DNA from: CAWACC01 sp964390695
GTDB lineage: Bacteria; Chlamydiota; Chlamydiia; Chlamydiales; Parachlamydiaceae
DNA length: 7,815 nt
NCBI GenBank assembly: GCA_964390695.1
Contig: CAYMKI010000143.1
Location: forward strand, 1-7,815
Direction: 5' to 3'
A program made the position numbers and the translations under genes. This document shows positions 1 through 6,972 of the stretch, piece after piece. The notes below the pieces were generated by a model. It made no database searches. It was not told the origin of the DNA and was given only the letters and a program-made list of their open reading frames with translations. Position 1 is the stretch's first letter; each line of letters starts with the position of its first letter.

Positions 1-235
1 AAATGATATGAAAAAAATAATTGCTTATTCAACTTGTAGCCAATTAGGTTATATCAAAAGATCAATGCAATGAGTATCGATATTCGCATGTTATTTGTAA
101 ATAAAAATTAGATCTTAAGAGTCATAAAAACACCAAGCTAGGATGTAAATTTTACCCATCCCGCTTGCAAGATTAAAAAAATTATGTATTATTAAACTTT
201 TGAAAACGGTGAATAATTTAAGGCTTTTGGCTTAG
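1..235. other. AT-rich non-coding stretch, no gene seen
   Basis: Stop codons occur densely in the reading frames and no ribosome-binding site is followed by a useful reading frame. The only local structure I see is a weak dyad at about 141-161: GGATG, then an AT-rich centre, then CATCC, with two unpaired C bases. It is not followed by a T-run, so I do not call it a terminator. The end of an upstream gene may lie outside the window. Together with the inverted repeat at 236-394 and the glgP leader, this makes a 465-base region without a credible protein gene. Confidence 0.6.
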
Positions 236-394
236 TCTCGACTTTGCAAAATTTTTGAACTCCTCTGCAGAGAGATGCTTCATCCAGCTAAATAAATTTC
301 TTCGGAAGGATAAAAAATACCCTTCCTGTGAAATTCATTACACTGGTTTTTGCCTCTCTCAGCACCCTCGTCCAAAAATATTGCAAAGTCGAGC
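236..394. repeat. Full-length imperfect palindrome, MITE-like element or long hairpin upstream of glgP
   Basis: The two halves are reverse complements of each other around position 315 with no gaps. Positions 237-256 pair with 374-393 at 19 of 20 bases (ends start CTCGACTTTGCAA). Positions 257-278 pair with 352-373 at 14 of 22, and 279-314 pair with 316-351 at 22 of 36. That gives about 55 of 78 pairs by hand count. The tip is a GGAAGG/CCTTCC stem at 304-309 and 321-326 around an A-rich loop. A TAG direct repeat flanks the element at 233-235 and 395-397 (TTAG on the left, CTAG on the right), as a short target-site duplication would. Conserved ends with a decayed middle fit a non-autonomous MITE. 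A structured leader RNA or a regulatory palindrome is the alternative. A 62-codon TTG-start frame inside it (255-443) is not a credible gene. Confidence 0.72.
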
Positions 395-413
395 TAGTGA
401 CATGATCCCTGAT

Positions 414-440
414 TTGGCAATGCCCCTTGTCAACTATAAA
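414..440 (+). promoter_or_regulatory. Possible sigma-70-type promoter of glgP
   Basis: TTGGCA at 414-419 resembles a -35 box and TATAAA at 435-440 a -10 box, but the 15-bp spacer is shorter than the usual 16-18. Transcription would start about 20 bases before the ATG at 466 and outside the palindrome at 236-394. The match is modest in an AT-rich region. A promoter further upstream, which would place the palindrome in the leader RNA, cannot be excluded. Confidence 0.25.
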
Positions 441-465
441 TAGCTAAAAATCAAAAAGGTGAGCG

Positions 466-3039
466 ATGGATAATACAGACATCGAACAACAATCCGAAAT
501 ACTTGTAGCCAAAATCAAACACTACCTGATCACCACCATGGGCAGGGTATTTGACGAAGCCAACATGGATGAATTTTATCGAGCCTTATGCTATGCCTTG
601 CGCGAAGAAATCATGATCAATTGGCTTGCCACCTCCAGAACATTTATCAAACAAGATGCGCGCATGATGTACTACCTATCTATGGAGTACCTCCCTGGGC
701 GTATCTTAACGAATAACATCTCCAATCTAGAAGCCAACGAAATCCTACGCCTCGTGATGCATAAACTCAACAGAAACTATGCAGATGTAATTGCTAGAGA
801 AGGCGATCCAGGACTTGGCAACGGCGGCCTAGGACGCCTGGCATCATGCTTCATGGATTCTCTAGCCACCCAAAAATATCCAGCACAAGGGTATGGTTTA
901 AGATATCAATACGGAACTTTTGAACAGCAACTATGGGATGGCATGCAGATCGAAGCTCCAGATTGCTGGTTGCTCGGAGAAAATCCCTGGGAATTCCGCC
1001 GCGATCTGCGCAAAGTCACCATCAAATACTGCGGAACGACCCATCCTACCACCAATATCCATGGTGATGAAATCTTAACCCTCAACAACTATGAGGAAGT
1101 GTGGGCGCTTCCATATGATATTCCCATCATAGGCTATGCCGCTGACCGTCAATTTTCTGTGCTTACACTGCGTCTTTGGTCCACTAAAGAATCCCCGCGC
1201 AATTTCCAATTACAGCAATTCAATGCCGGCAACCTTGACCAAGCGGCCGAAAACACCACCTTGACCGATGTGCTCTACCCCAGCGACTATCACGAGATCG
1301 GCAAGCGCATCCGCCTAAAACAAGAATATTTACTGGTTTCAGCGTCCATACAAGATATCATCCGGCACTATCTTTCAGCCCACGACAACTTCCGATCCTT
1401 TTCTGATAAAGTCCGTATCCAAATCAACGACACGCATCCAGCGATAGCCGTGGCAGAGCTGATACGGATTTTCACCCAGATCCATGACATACCATGGAAA
1501 ATGGCTGTAGAGATCACCCAAGCTTGCTTGGGATACACCAACCATACCATCTTAAGTGAAGCATTAGAACAGTGGGAACAAAGCCTCTTCTACTATCTTC
1601 TCCCAAGGCAATATAAGATCATCGAAAGGCTAAATTATGAGTTCTGCAACTCCATGCGGGCAAAATACCCTCAAGATGAACCTAAAATTCAGCGCACATC
1701 TATCATACACGAAGGCAAAGTGCGCATGGCAAATTTAAGCATCGTGGGTTCCCGCAAAGTCAATGGCGTAGCGGCCTTACACACGGAAATTCTAAAAAAT
1801 TCTGTTTTCAAAGATTTCTTTGAAGCCTTTCCCGAAAAGTTCGTGAATATCACCAACGGAGTCACGCAACGCCGCTGGCTGTTGCACTGCAACCCTGAGC
1901 TGGCTAAATTCATCACCAAAAGGATCGGCCCGGGCTGGATTACGGATTTCACCCAGATAAGCCGCTTAGCAGACTACGCCTCTGACCCTCATAGCATAGA
2001 AGAGTTTCTGCTGATCAAGAAAAAAAACAAATTCCGCCTGATAGAATTCCTCAATCAAAACAACCGCATCCGCAATTCCCTAGGAGAAGTCGTCACTCCC
2101 CCTCCTATTATCGATGCAACATCCTTGTTTGACGTGCAAATCAAGCGCATTCATGAATACAAACGGCAGATCATGAACATCTTGCATCTGATCATGATCT
2201 ACCAAGAAATCCTCGAAAACCCCACAGGGCATAATAGGATTAAACGCACGGCTATCATCGGCGGAAAAGCCGCCGCCGGGTACGACACAGCGAAAGATAC
2301 CTTGCGGCTGATCCACTGCGTGGCAAGAAAAGTCAATAAAGACCCTCATGTAGGCGGAAGCTTAAAAATTGTACTGGTAGAAAACTACAACGTTTCGCGC
2401 GCCGAAATCATCATCCCTGCAGCCGATCTGTCCGAACAAATTTCCATGGCGGGTATGGAAGCCTCCGGCACAGGCAATATGAAGCTGGCTATGAATGGCG
2501 CTTTGACCATAGGCACGAATGACGGCGCTAACATCGAAATGAGGCAAGAGATCACAGACCGCTGGTTCCCGTTTGCCTTTGGCTGCAGCGCAGATCAAAT
2601 CGTCCAAATGAAATCCAAAGGGTCGTATCATCCTAAAGCCATCTATGATCAGAATCCTAAAATCAGGCAAGCGGTAGATAGCTTGCGCAATAGGACCTTT
2701 GCCAACACAGATGTGGAACATCAGGTCTTCAGCGATCTGTTTCATAAATTGATCGAAGGCCACTACGGAGGGCCTCCTGATCGCTTTTTTGCTTTGCAGG
2801 ACCTCGAGGATTACTACCAGACTCAGAAGAAAGTCGAGGCGTTATTTGAAGAACCGCATAAATGGGGCGAGTACGCCATCCATAATATCGCTGGTATGGG
2901 CAAATTTTCCACGGATATCTCCATCAAAAATTACAGCGACCTGGTCTGGAATATCTCGCCTTGCCCCCTCGATGAAGAGATCCTGGAAAGGGTTCGACAT
3001 GAATATAGCGTCATAGATGTATGCAGAGTGTATAAATAA
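466..3039 (+). CDS. glgP: Glycogen phosphorylase (GT35 family, PLP-dependent)
   Basis: Phosphorolyses alpha-1,4-glucan chains from their non-reducing ends to glucose-1-phosphate; expected to be cytosolic. At 857 residues it spans the whole GT35 fold. Visible family motifs, in order: YLSMEYLPGR near 70, GDPGLGNGGLGRL at 113-125, NDTHP near 324, TNHT with H360, DVQIKRIHEYKR with K560/R561 (phosphate-site counterparts of rabbit K568/R569), GGKAAAGYDTAK, and EASGTGNMK with E665 and the PLP-binding lysine K673. All catalytic signatures are present, so it looks functional. The ATG at 466 follows AAGGTGAG at 456-463. Small departures are Q468 in NGVTQRRW (usually P), N685 in GTNDGAN (usually M or L), and about 22 residues beyond the E. 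coli C-terminus. An Inc-like gene follows after 23 bp and may be co-transcribed. Glycogen metabolism is conserved in most chlamydiae. I saw no allosteric site that I could assign. Confidence 0.97.
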   Translation: MDNTDIEQQSEILVAKIKHYLITTMGRVFDEANMDEFYRALCYALREEIMINWLATSRTFIKQDARMMYYLSMEYLPGRILTNNISNLEANEILRLVMHKLNRNYADVIAREGDPGLGNGGLGRLASCFMDSLATQKYPAQGYGLRYQYGTFEQQLWDGMQIEAPDCWLLGENPWEFRRDLRKVTIKYCGTTHPTTNIHGDEILTLNNYEEVWALPYDIPIIGYAADRQFSVLTLRLWSTKESPRNFQLQQFNAGNLDQAAENTTLTDVLYPSDYHEIGKRIRLKQEYLLVSASIQDIIRHYLSAHDNFRSFSDKVRIQINDTHPAIAVAELIRIFTQIHDIPWKMAVEITQACLGYTNHTILSEALEQWEQSLFYYLLPRQYKIIERLNYEFCNSMRAKYPQDEPKIQRTSIIHEGKVRMANLSIVGSRKVNGVAALHTEILKNSVFKDFFEAFPEKFVNITNGVTQRRWLLHCNPELAKFITKRIGPGWITDFTQISRLADYASDPHSIEEFLLIKKKNKFRLIEFLNQNNRIRNSLGEVVTPPPIIDATSLFDVQIKRIHEYKRQIMNILHLIMIYQEILENPTGHNRIKRTAIIGGKAAAGYDTAKDTLRLIHCVARKVNKDPHVGGSLKIVLVENYNVSRAEIIIPAADLSEQISMAGMEASGTGNMKLAMNGALTIGTNDGANIEMRQEITDRWFPFAFGCSADQIVQMKSKGSYHPKAIYDQNPKIRQAVDSLRNRTFANTDVEHQVFSDLFHKLIEGHYGGPPDRFFALQDLEDYYQTQKKVEALFEEPHKWGEYAIHNIAGMGKFSTDISIKNYSDLVWNISPCPLDEEILERVRHEYSVIDVCRVYK

Positions 3040-3062
3040 TTTTTATAACCAAGGATAAAAAC

Positions 3063-3914
3063 ATGTCTAACTATGTCATGCACATCGGGCAGCCACATGC
3101 CAATCTACATAATTGGGTCAACGATGCACATTTCAGCAGCAGCTCTTCTGCCGCTAAAGTCATCCCTCAGGAGGCCATTAAACTTCTCCATGAAAATAAA
3201 GATCTCCACCCCAGCACATTTGAGAAGTGCCGCGCGAACGCAATCGGCCACATCATCGGGGGAGCCTTGCCAGCGGTCATCACAGGATTATGCATAGGCG
3301 CCCTGTATGCCCTTTATACTTCTGGAGCAGCCTATACGATATACAACTATGCAGTTACCACCATCGAACCTTTAGCTCAGAGCCTATTTGCCACTATCAC
3401 ACAAAACGCCGCCAATATGGCTATATCCGGCGGATCTCTGGTAGTTGCGGGCGTGGTCTTGACTCGGCCGCAGGTTTATGAAGCCATCGGCTCCTTCTTC
3501 ACTTCCTGCTTTGGTTCCTGCTGCGGATCGGTAACAGGGGCAGGGATTGTAGGATTCCTCAAAAATTTCCACGCCGTAGGCTATAACTGGTGGTATAATA
3601 AATACCGCTTTACCCAGAGAGAAGCTAAGATTAAAGACAACCACGCCTCCGTGTTGAATATACTCAAAAATACGTATAATGATATGGCTGAAAATCTCAA
3701 GCAAGATCTCGAGAAAGATAAAAGCGACGCACAGAAATTAAAAACATTGAAAGCTCAAGCCCATACGTTGCAAAAGCGGCTGCCGGCAATCCAGCATATT
3801 CTTTTGCATAAAGGCATCGCTAATAATGAATATCAGGACATCATCTTAAACCTGGAGAAGGAAATGGAAGCTGTGGCCCATTACACTCCCGAAGATGATG
3901 CCACTACTTTATAG
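3063..3914 (+). CDS. Putative inclusion-membrane (Inc-like) protein with C-terminal coiled coil
   Basis: I do not recognise a named family; the topology is informative. The N-terminus (1-58) is polar with a serine run at 25-29 and no cleavable signal peptide. A long hydrophobic zone follows: about 61-87, a less hydrophobic stretch to 110, then 118-134 and 141-166, the last rich in Gly/Ser/Cys (CFGSCCGSVTGAGIVGF). Clustered hydrophobic lobes without a Sec signal are the hallmark of chlamydial Inc proteins, which are type III-secreted into the vacuole membrane. Residues 185-272 are strongly charged and helical with heptad-like Leu spacing (DMAENLKQDLEKDK, LKTLKAQAHTLQKRL), a likely coiled coil for contact with host or bacterial partners. 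The ATG at 3063 has AAGGA at 3051-3055, 7 nt upstream. It lies 23 bp after glgP and abuts the convergent flavoprotein gene exactly. An ordinary bacterial inner-membrane protein is the alternative. Confidence 0.8.
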   Translation: MSNYVMHIGQPHANLHNWVNDAHFSSSSSAAKVIPQEAIKLLHENKDLHPSTFEKCRANAIGHIIGGALPAVITGLCIGALYALYTSGAAYTIYNYAVTTIEPLAQSLFATITQNAANMAISGGSLVVAGVVLTRPQVYEAIGSFFTSCFGSCCGSVTGAGIVGFLKNFHAVGYNWWYNKYRFTQREAKIKDNHASVLNILKNTYNDMAENLKQDLEKDKSDAQKLKTLKAQAHTLQKRLPAIQHILLHKGIANNEYQDIILNLEKEMEAVAHYTPEDDATTL

Positions 3915-6278
3915 CTATGAGGCCTTGACCAGGTGATAATGTCCCGATATTTTGACTTTATCGGGAACATTCATCGAGCCATATTTTGCCAAAATCTGCT
4001 TTAATTCTCTTTGAAGCAACACCTCGGCACGATTTTTTTGGGGAGTGCGCTGGCGTGCTTCCCAAATATCTTTTGCTAATAAATGGGCAGCAGCTTCATC
4101 TATTCCGGCGCTTTTGAAAAATTCCACCATCACGTCCCTTGAGGTAGCATTCACATTTATGGAGCTCAAATCAGCTGATTTACCTGCAGCTCTCTTCATA
4201 TGTTCCACTGTAGGGTTCATAGCACCTACTCCGGTATTATCCGAAACACGCTCTTCTTTCATATGCTCTCTGATGGCATCTACTACTGTTTTTTTGGTAG
4301 AAGTTTTCACGTCTTTAGTCACTCCTGCTCCCACGGCTGCCCCACCCCAAATGTTAATGGCATTGTCTTTTGATTTCAAGCCCACTACCACGTCAGGCAT
4401 ACCTTTTGCAGGAGAAGGCACCTCATGCGCCTCTAAAGGTATTCCTTCTAACATTCTCGCTGTCGCTTCATCATTTTGCCCAAGAGCAAAAACGATCCTA
4501 TCCACAGGCAATCGAATCACTTCCACTAGATCATGTACATTCCCTCCTAGCTTTGCCTGATCGAATACTTCGCGATTGGGCAGCGTGCGGCTCTGAGGGA
4601 TCTTTTCATCATAATACTCGATATCTTGTGCGGCATTCATCTTGATCAAGACTTCCAACTTATCCCCTTTCTCCTCAATTTTGAGAATGCTGCCTGCAGC
4701 AAAAGCATCTTGTGCAGCCGATTTACCGATCAGGCCATGCACGTAGGATCCATGATCGGCCAGGTTTAAATTATCTCTCACCAACCACGTCATGGTCTGT
4801 TTGTATTTTAGCAATTCCGCTGCAGTTGCTGCGGAATTGCCGCCTGTGCCTATCACCAAAGTGTGAGTTTTTGGACCATTCTTGAGCTCATTTCTTAAAC
4901 GATTGGTCAAAATAGCAGTATTGCTGTCCATGATGGGTGTTATTTGTTTTTGGGGATTATACTGGCTGAGACGATCGTAGGTAGCTTCATCTAAGGCGGA
5001 TTTATAATAATACAGCAACGATTGAGGACGGCCTAATCCGGAACATACGTCTACACTGTTGGCATATACAGTTTTATTCAGCACCTCTTGCTTCAGATAT
5101 ACAGGTTTGCCATCTCTCACCTCTTGCAGGCCCGTTCGAGGATCTATTTTTTCTAGATACCTCACAAATGTCTTACCATCATAGTAAGCAGGCTCCACTA
5201 CCTTGTGGTGTTTCACCGTTTCTTCTTCTTTCACAACCATTTGCAATTGTGCTCGTACCTGTGAGCTCGGCACTTTCCAATCGGTCCCTGGATTTTGGGG
5301 CCGGCACTCGATCTTTGTGCACTCTGTGCCCAAGCAAACCGGCGCTTGATTTTCATCTAGATTGACCCTGTTAGCTTGATTCAAATGCCTTGAAACCACA
5401 TATTTATTATGCTCATAGGTAGCTTCGGTAGTAAAATCCGAGGGATTAGTCCGGCCGGGCTGCTCAAGAAAGGCGTGGGGTTGTGCAAAGGTATAGTCGA
5501 TACCCTTTCTCCAGTTGCCGAATTCTCCCTTGCCGGTAATCATGAGGCTGGATGGTAACTCCCCTGCATTCAAGGATTTATCTACTTCTTGATGCTGTTC
5601 CTTGAATTTCGTGCGCCACAACTGTTCGCCGGCAAAACCGGCGCCTACAATCAGATGTTCCACTTTCACAACATCTTGAGATTTCAAAGTCATTAGGTTG
5701 TGTATCTCTGCCGAGCGCGCCTCTATATTTTGTTGGGCTGTGGCCAACTTATCATAATTTTGCTTTAGCCTCGCCACCTCACTGTATTTGACAATCTCTA
5801 CCTGCGGATCTTGCATTAACGCTAGAATATTTTGCTCATCCGGGGTCCTATCAAAGACCGATTTGCCCTTTATTTTTTCCAGCTTGCTCTGGCTGATCCC
5901 ATACACCTCATTTTCACTGACTTTAATCACATAGTAATCTCCTTTTTCAACGAGGAGAAGTTTTTCTCTATCCATTATTTTCCCGATATCTTTATCAGAA
6001 AGATGAATGTCTCGACATTTTTCATTGTTTTTTGCATACAAATGAATGGCTGCGACTAAATGGATTTTAAACTCTTCTTCTCCTACCGTCTTTACACTTA
6101 TATGCTTAGATTCCAATGTCTTTAAAATTTGATCCATTTTAATGAACAAATCGCGCTTCCCGCTAATTTTCAAATCTGACAATACGGAAACCACTATATT
6201 CTCTGATTTTAATTTGTTATTAGGTAAATTACGGCTTACAACGCGACTTTCTTTACTATAATCACCACCTATATTCAT
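3915..6278 (-). CDS. Large FAD/NAD(P)-binding oxidoreductase-like protein with novel N- and C-terminal extensions
   Basis: This 787-residue protein has a flavoprotein core. A beta strand leads into GAGFAG (212-217), the FAD-binding GxGxxG. A second Rossmann motif, VIGTGGNSAATAAEL (475-489), is followed by TWLVRDN with R501, the pattern of NAD(P)H sites in flavin monooxygenases and related two-dinucleotide reductases. DRIVFALG (593-600) resembles the ATG-type strand of that superfamily, and NIWGGAAVGAG (642-652) the closing FAD-contact glycine motif. Residues 1-200 (helical and charged, likely coiled coil about 166-200) and about 655-787 (helical) match no domain I know. The substrate is unknown. 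No signal peptide or membrane segment is evident, so it should be soluble. The start is supported by AAGAGGTG (complement of 6283-6290), 4 nt before the ATG. It is divergent from the Inc-like/F-box pair. It could be a metabolic oxidoreductase or a secreted multidomain effector. Confidence 0.8.
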   Translation of the reverse strand: MNIGGDYSKESRVVSRNLPNNKLKSENIVVSVLSDLKISGKRDLFIKMDQILKTLESKHISVKTVGEEEFKIHLVAAIHLYAKNNEKCRDIHLSDKDIGKIMDREKLLLVEKGDYYVIKVSENEVYGISQSKLEKIKGKSVFDRTPDEQNILALMQDPQVEIVKYSEVARLKQNYDKLATAQQNIEARSAEIHNLMTLKSQDVVKVEHLIVGAGFAGEQLWRTKFKEQHQEVDKSLNAGELPSSLMITGKGEFGNWRKGIDYTFAQPHAFLEQPGRTNPSDFTTEATYEHNKYVVSRHLNQANRVNLDENQAPVCLGTECTKIECRPQNPGTDWKVPSSQVRAQLQMVVKEEETVKHHKVVEPAYYDGKTFVRYLEKIDPRTGLQEVRDGKPVYLKQEVLNKTVYANSVDVCSGLGRPQSLLYYYKSALDEATYDRLSQYNPQKQITPIMDSNTAILTNRLRNELKNGPKTHTLVIGTGGNSAATAAELLKYKQTMTWLVRDNLNLADHGSYVHGLIGKSAAQDAFAAGSILKIEEKGDKLEVLIKMNAAQDIEYYDEKIPQSRTLPNREVFDQAKLGGNVHDLVEVIRLPVDRIVFALGQNDEATARMLEGIPLEAHEVPSPAKGMPDVVVGLKSKDNAINIWGGAAVGAGVTKDVKTSTKKTVVDAIREHMKEERVSDNTGVGAMNPTVEHMKRAAGKSADLSSINVNATSRDVMVEFFKSAGIDEAAAHLLAKDIWEARQRTPQKNRAEVLLQRELKQILAKYGSMNVPDKVKISGHYHLVKAS
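3942..3966. other. Perfect 8-bp stem hairpin at the convergent gene junction
   Basis: TCCCGATA at 3942-3949 pairs perfectly with TATCGGGA at 3959-3966 across a 9-base loop. It sits 28 bp past the stop of the Inc-like gene and inside the last codons of the minus-strand flavoprotein gene. Since the two genes have no spacer, this is the nearest structure that could stop or stabilise the plus-strand transcript. Neither strand has a T-run directly after the stem, so it is not a classical intrinsic terminator. It may simply reflect coding sequence. Confidence 0.4.
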
Positions 6279-6432
6279 AAATCACCTCTTATCAAAGTTA
6301 ATAAATTAATTATTTATATATATACTTATTATAACAAATACTGTTTTTAAAATATAATTATCAAATCTTAATTAAAATTTTACAATTAAATGATATTATT
6401 TTAGACATAATTAAATTAAATAGAGGCTAATT
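6279..6432. promoter_or_regulatory. Divergent, extremely AT-rich promoter region
   Basis: This 154-bp spacer lies between two divergently transcribed genes. For the minus-strand flavoprotein gene there is a perfect -10 hexamer, TATAAT, on the complement of 6328-6333. It would give a leader of about 40-45 nt; no good -35 sits at 16-18 bp. For the plus-strand gene, TATTAT at 6394-6399 or CATAAT at 6406-6411 are possible -10 boxes, again with weak -35 matches. Short A/T alternations at 6311-6325 could add DNA flexibility or bind a nucleoid protein. Strong ribosome-binding sites flank both ends (AAGAGGTG on the minus strand, AGAGG at 6422-6426 on the plus strand), which supports divergent starts here. 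The exact boxes are uncertain because nearly any AT-rich stretch matches a -10. Confidence 0.5.
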
Positions 6433-6945
6433 ATGAGTAGTTTTAATCCATATTTCAGTTCAACTCTCGATCAGAGACGCTTAAGTAATAGCAACACCTG
6501 GGGATTTTCAAGAAAAATTGGCGAGCATACTTTCGGCGACTATCATTGGGAAGAAATTGACCATCAAGATAACACCAAGTTCAAGAACACTTGGAGCATT
6601 GCCGATCGCGATAGGGCAAAATTTAGAAATGGATTTAGAGTCCTTACAAATATTTTGGATGTGGGCGGCTACATCCCAGCAATAGGTATCGTTGCCGGAA
6701 TTATTAGAATCATAGCTGCCTCTATCCTAGGCCAGATTGTTGAAAAAAAAATTACCGATAAAGTATTTTGCGGCCAACTTGCCGATGAAGCCCGCAGAAC
6801 CTATAAAGCTCAAATTACCAGAGGAGTTTTAGAAATGCTTCCGGTGTTAGGCACTATCATTAACCTAAGCCTAGATAGTTATTGGTACTATCAATGGGGA
6901 AAAAGGCCCGTTGGCAATTTACATCCAAAAGATAAATCGGTATAA
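6433..6945 (+). CDS. Small Inc-like membrane protein of unknown function
   Basis: 170 residues. The N-terminal 70 are polar and aromatic-rich, with no signal peptide. Two hydrophobic segments follow: about 77-103 (GGYIPAIGIVAGIIRIIAAS) and about 131-153 (GVLEMLPVLGTIINLSLDSY onward). Between them lies a charged 25-residue loop, with a short basic tail after. The two lobes share an 'iPxiGxi' pattern (IPAIGIV, LPVLGTI), so they may be related halves or pack as a hairpin. No enzyme motif is visible. A soluble N-terminus followed by a membrane hairpin is compatible with an inclusion-membrane protein, as is common in Parachlamydia-type genomes; this is inferred from topology only. AGAGG at 6422-6426 lies 6 nt before the ATG at 6433. 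The F-box gene starts 27 nt after its stop, so the two are probably co-transcribed from the divergent promoter region. It is more AT-rich than glgP. Confidence 0.75.
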   Translation: MSSFNPYFSSTLDQRRLSNSNTWGFSRKIGEHTFGDYHWEEIDHQDNTKFKNTWSIADRDRAKFRNGFRVLTNILDVGGYIPAIGIVAGIIRIIAASILGQIVEKKITDKVFCGQLADEARRTYKAQITRGVLEMLPVLGTIINLSLDSYWYYQWGKRPVGNLHPKDKSV

Positions 6946-6960
6946 TTATGCATTCAAAAT

Positions 6961-6966
6961 GAGGAG
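6961..6966 (+). promoter_or_regulatory. Ribosome-binding site that selects the second ATG of the F-box gene
   Basis: GAGGAG directly abuts an in-frame ATG at 6967, leaving no spacing, while a second ATG at 6973 lies 6 nt after it, a normal distance. Initiation at 6973 is therefore more plausible, and the protein begins MNYLTHNKD rather than MHMNYL. Confidence 0.7.
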
Positions 6967-6972
6967 ATGCAC

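Noticed and set aside
141..161. Candidate terminator hairpin GGATG...CATCC
   Set aside because: The stem is short, with two unpaired bases and an AT centre. It has no following T-run and no identified upstream gene to terminate.
255..443. 62-residue plus-strand frame with a TTG start
   Set aside because: It lies largely within the palindromic repeat, has no ribosome-binding site and shows no protein-like composition. Its openness is a by-product of the repeat.
2362..2763. 133-residue antisense frame inside glgP
   Set aside because: It is fully covered by the conserved PLP-site region of glgP on the other strand. No start signal is evident and it is composed as a codon shadow.
3384..3704. 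106-residue antisense frame inside the Inc-like gene
   Set aside because: It is the shadow of the hydrophobic-region codons. The plus-strand gene has a good ribosome-binding site and coherent topology.
4045..4560. 171-residue plus-strand frame opposite the flavoprotein gene
   Set aside because: It is antisense to the conserved C-terminal part of the flavoprotein core, with low-complexity Ser/Thr/Ala composition typical of a shadow frame.
6299..6420. Possible replication origin or AT-rich unwinding element
   Set aside because: No DnaA-box series, iterons or replication genes are seen. The AT-richness is adequately explained as a divergent promoter spacer.
6967..6972. Upstream ATG at 6967 as start of the F-box protein
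   Set aside because: It directly abuts the GAGGAG ribosome-binding site with no spacing. The ATG at 6973 has normal spacing.
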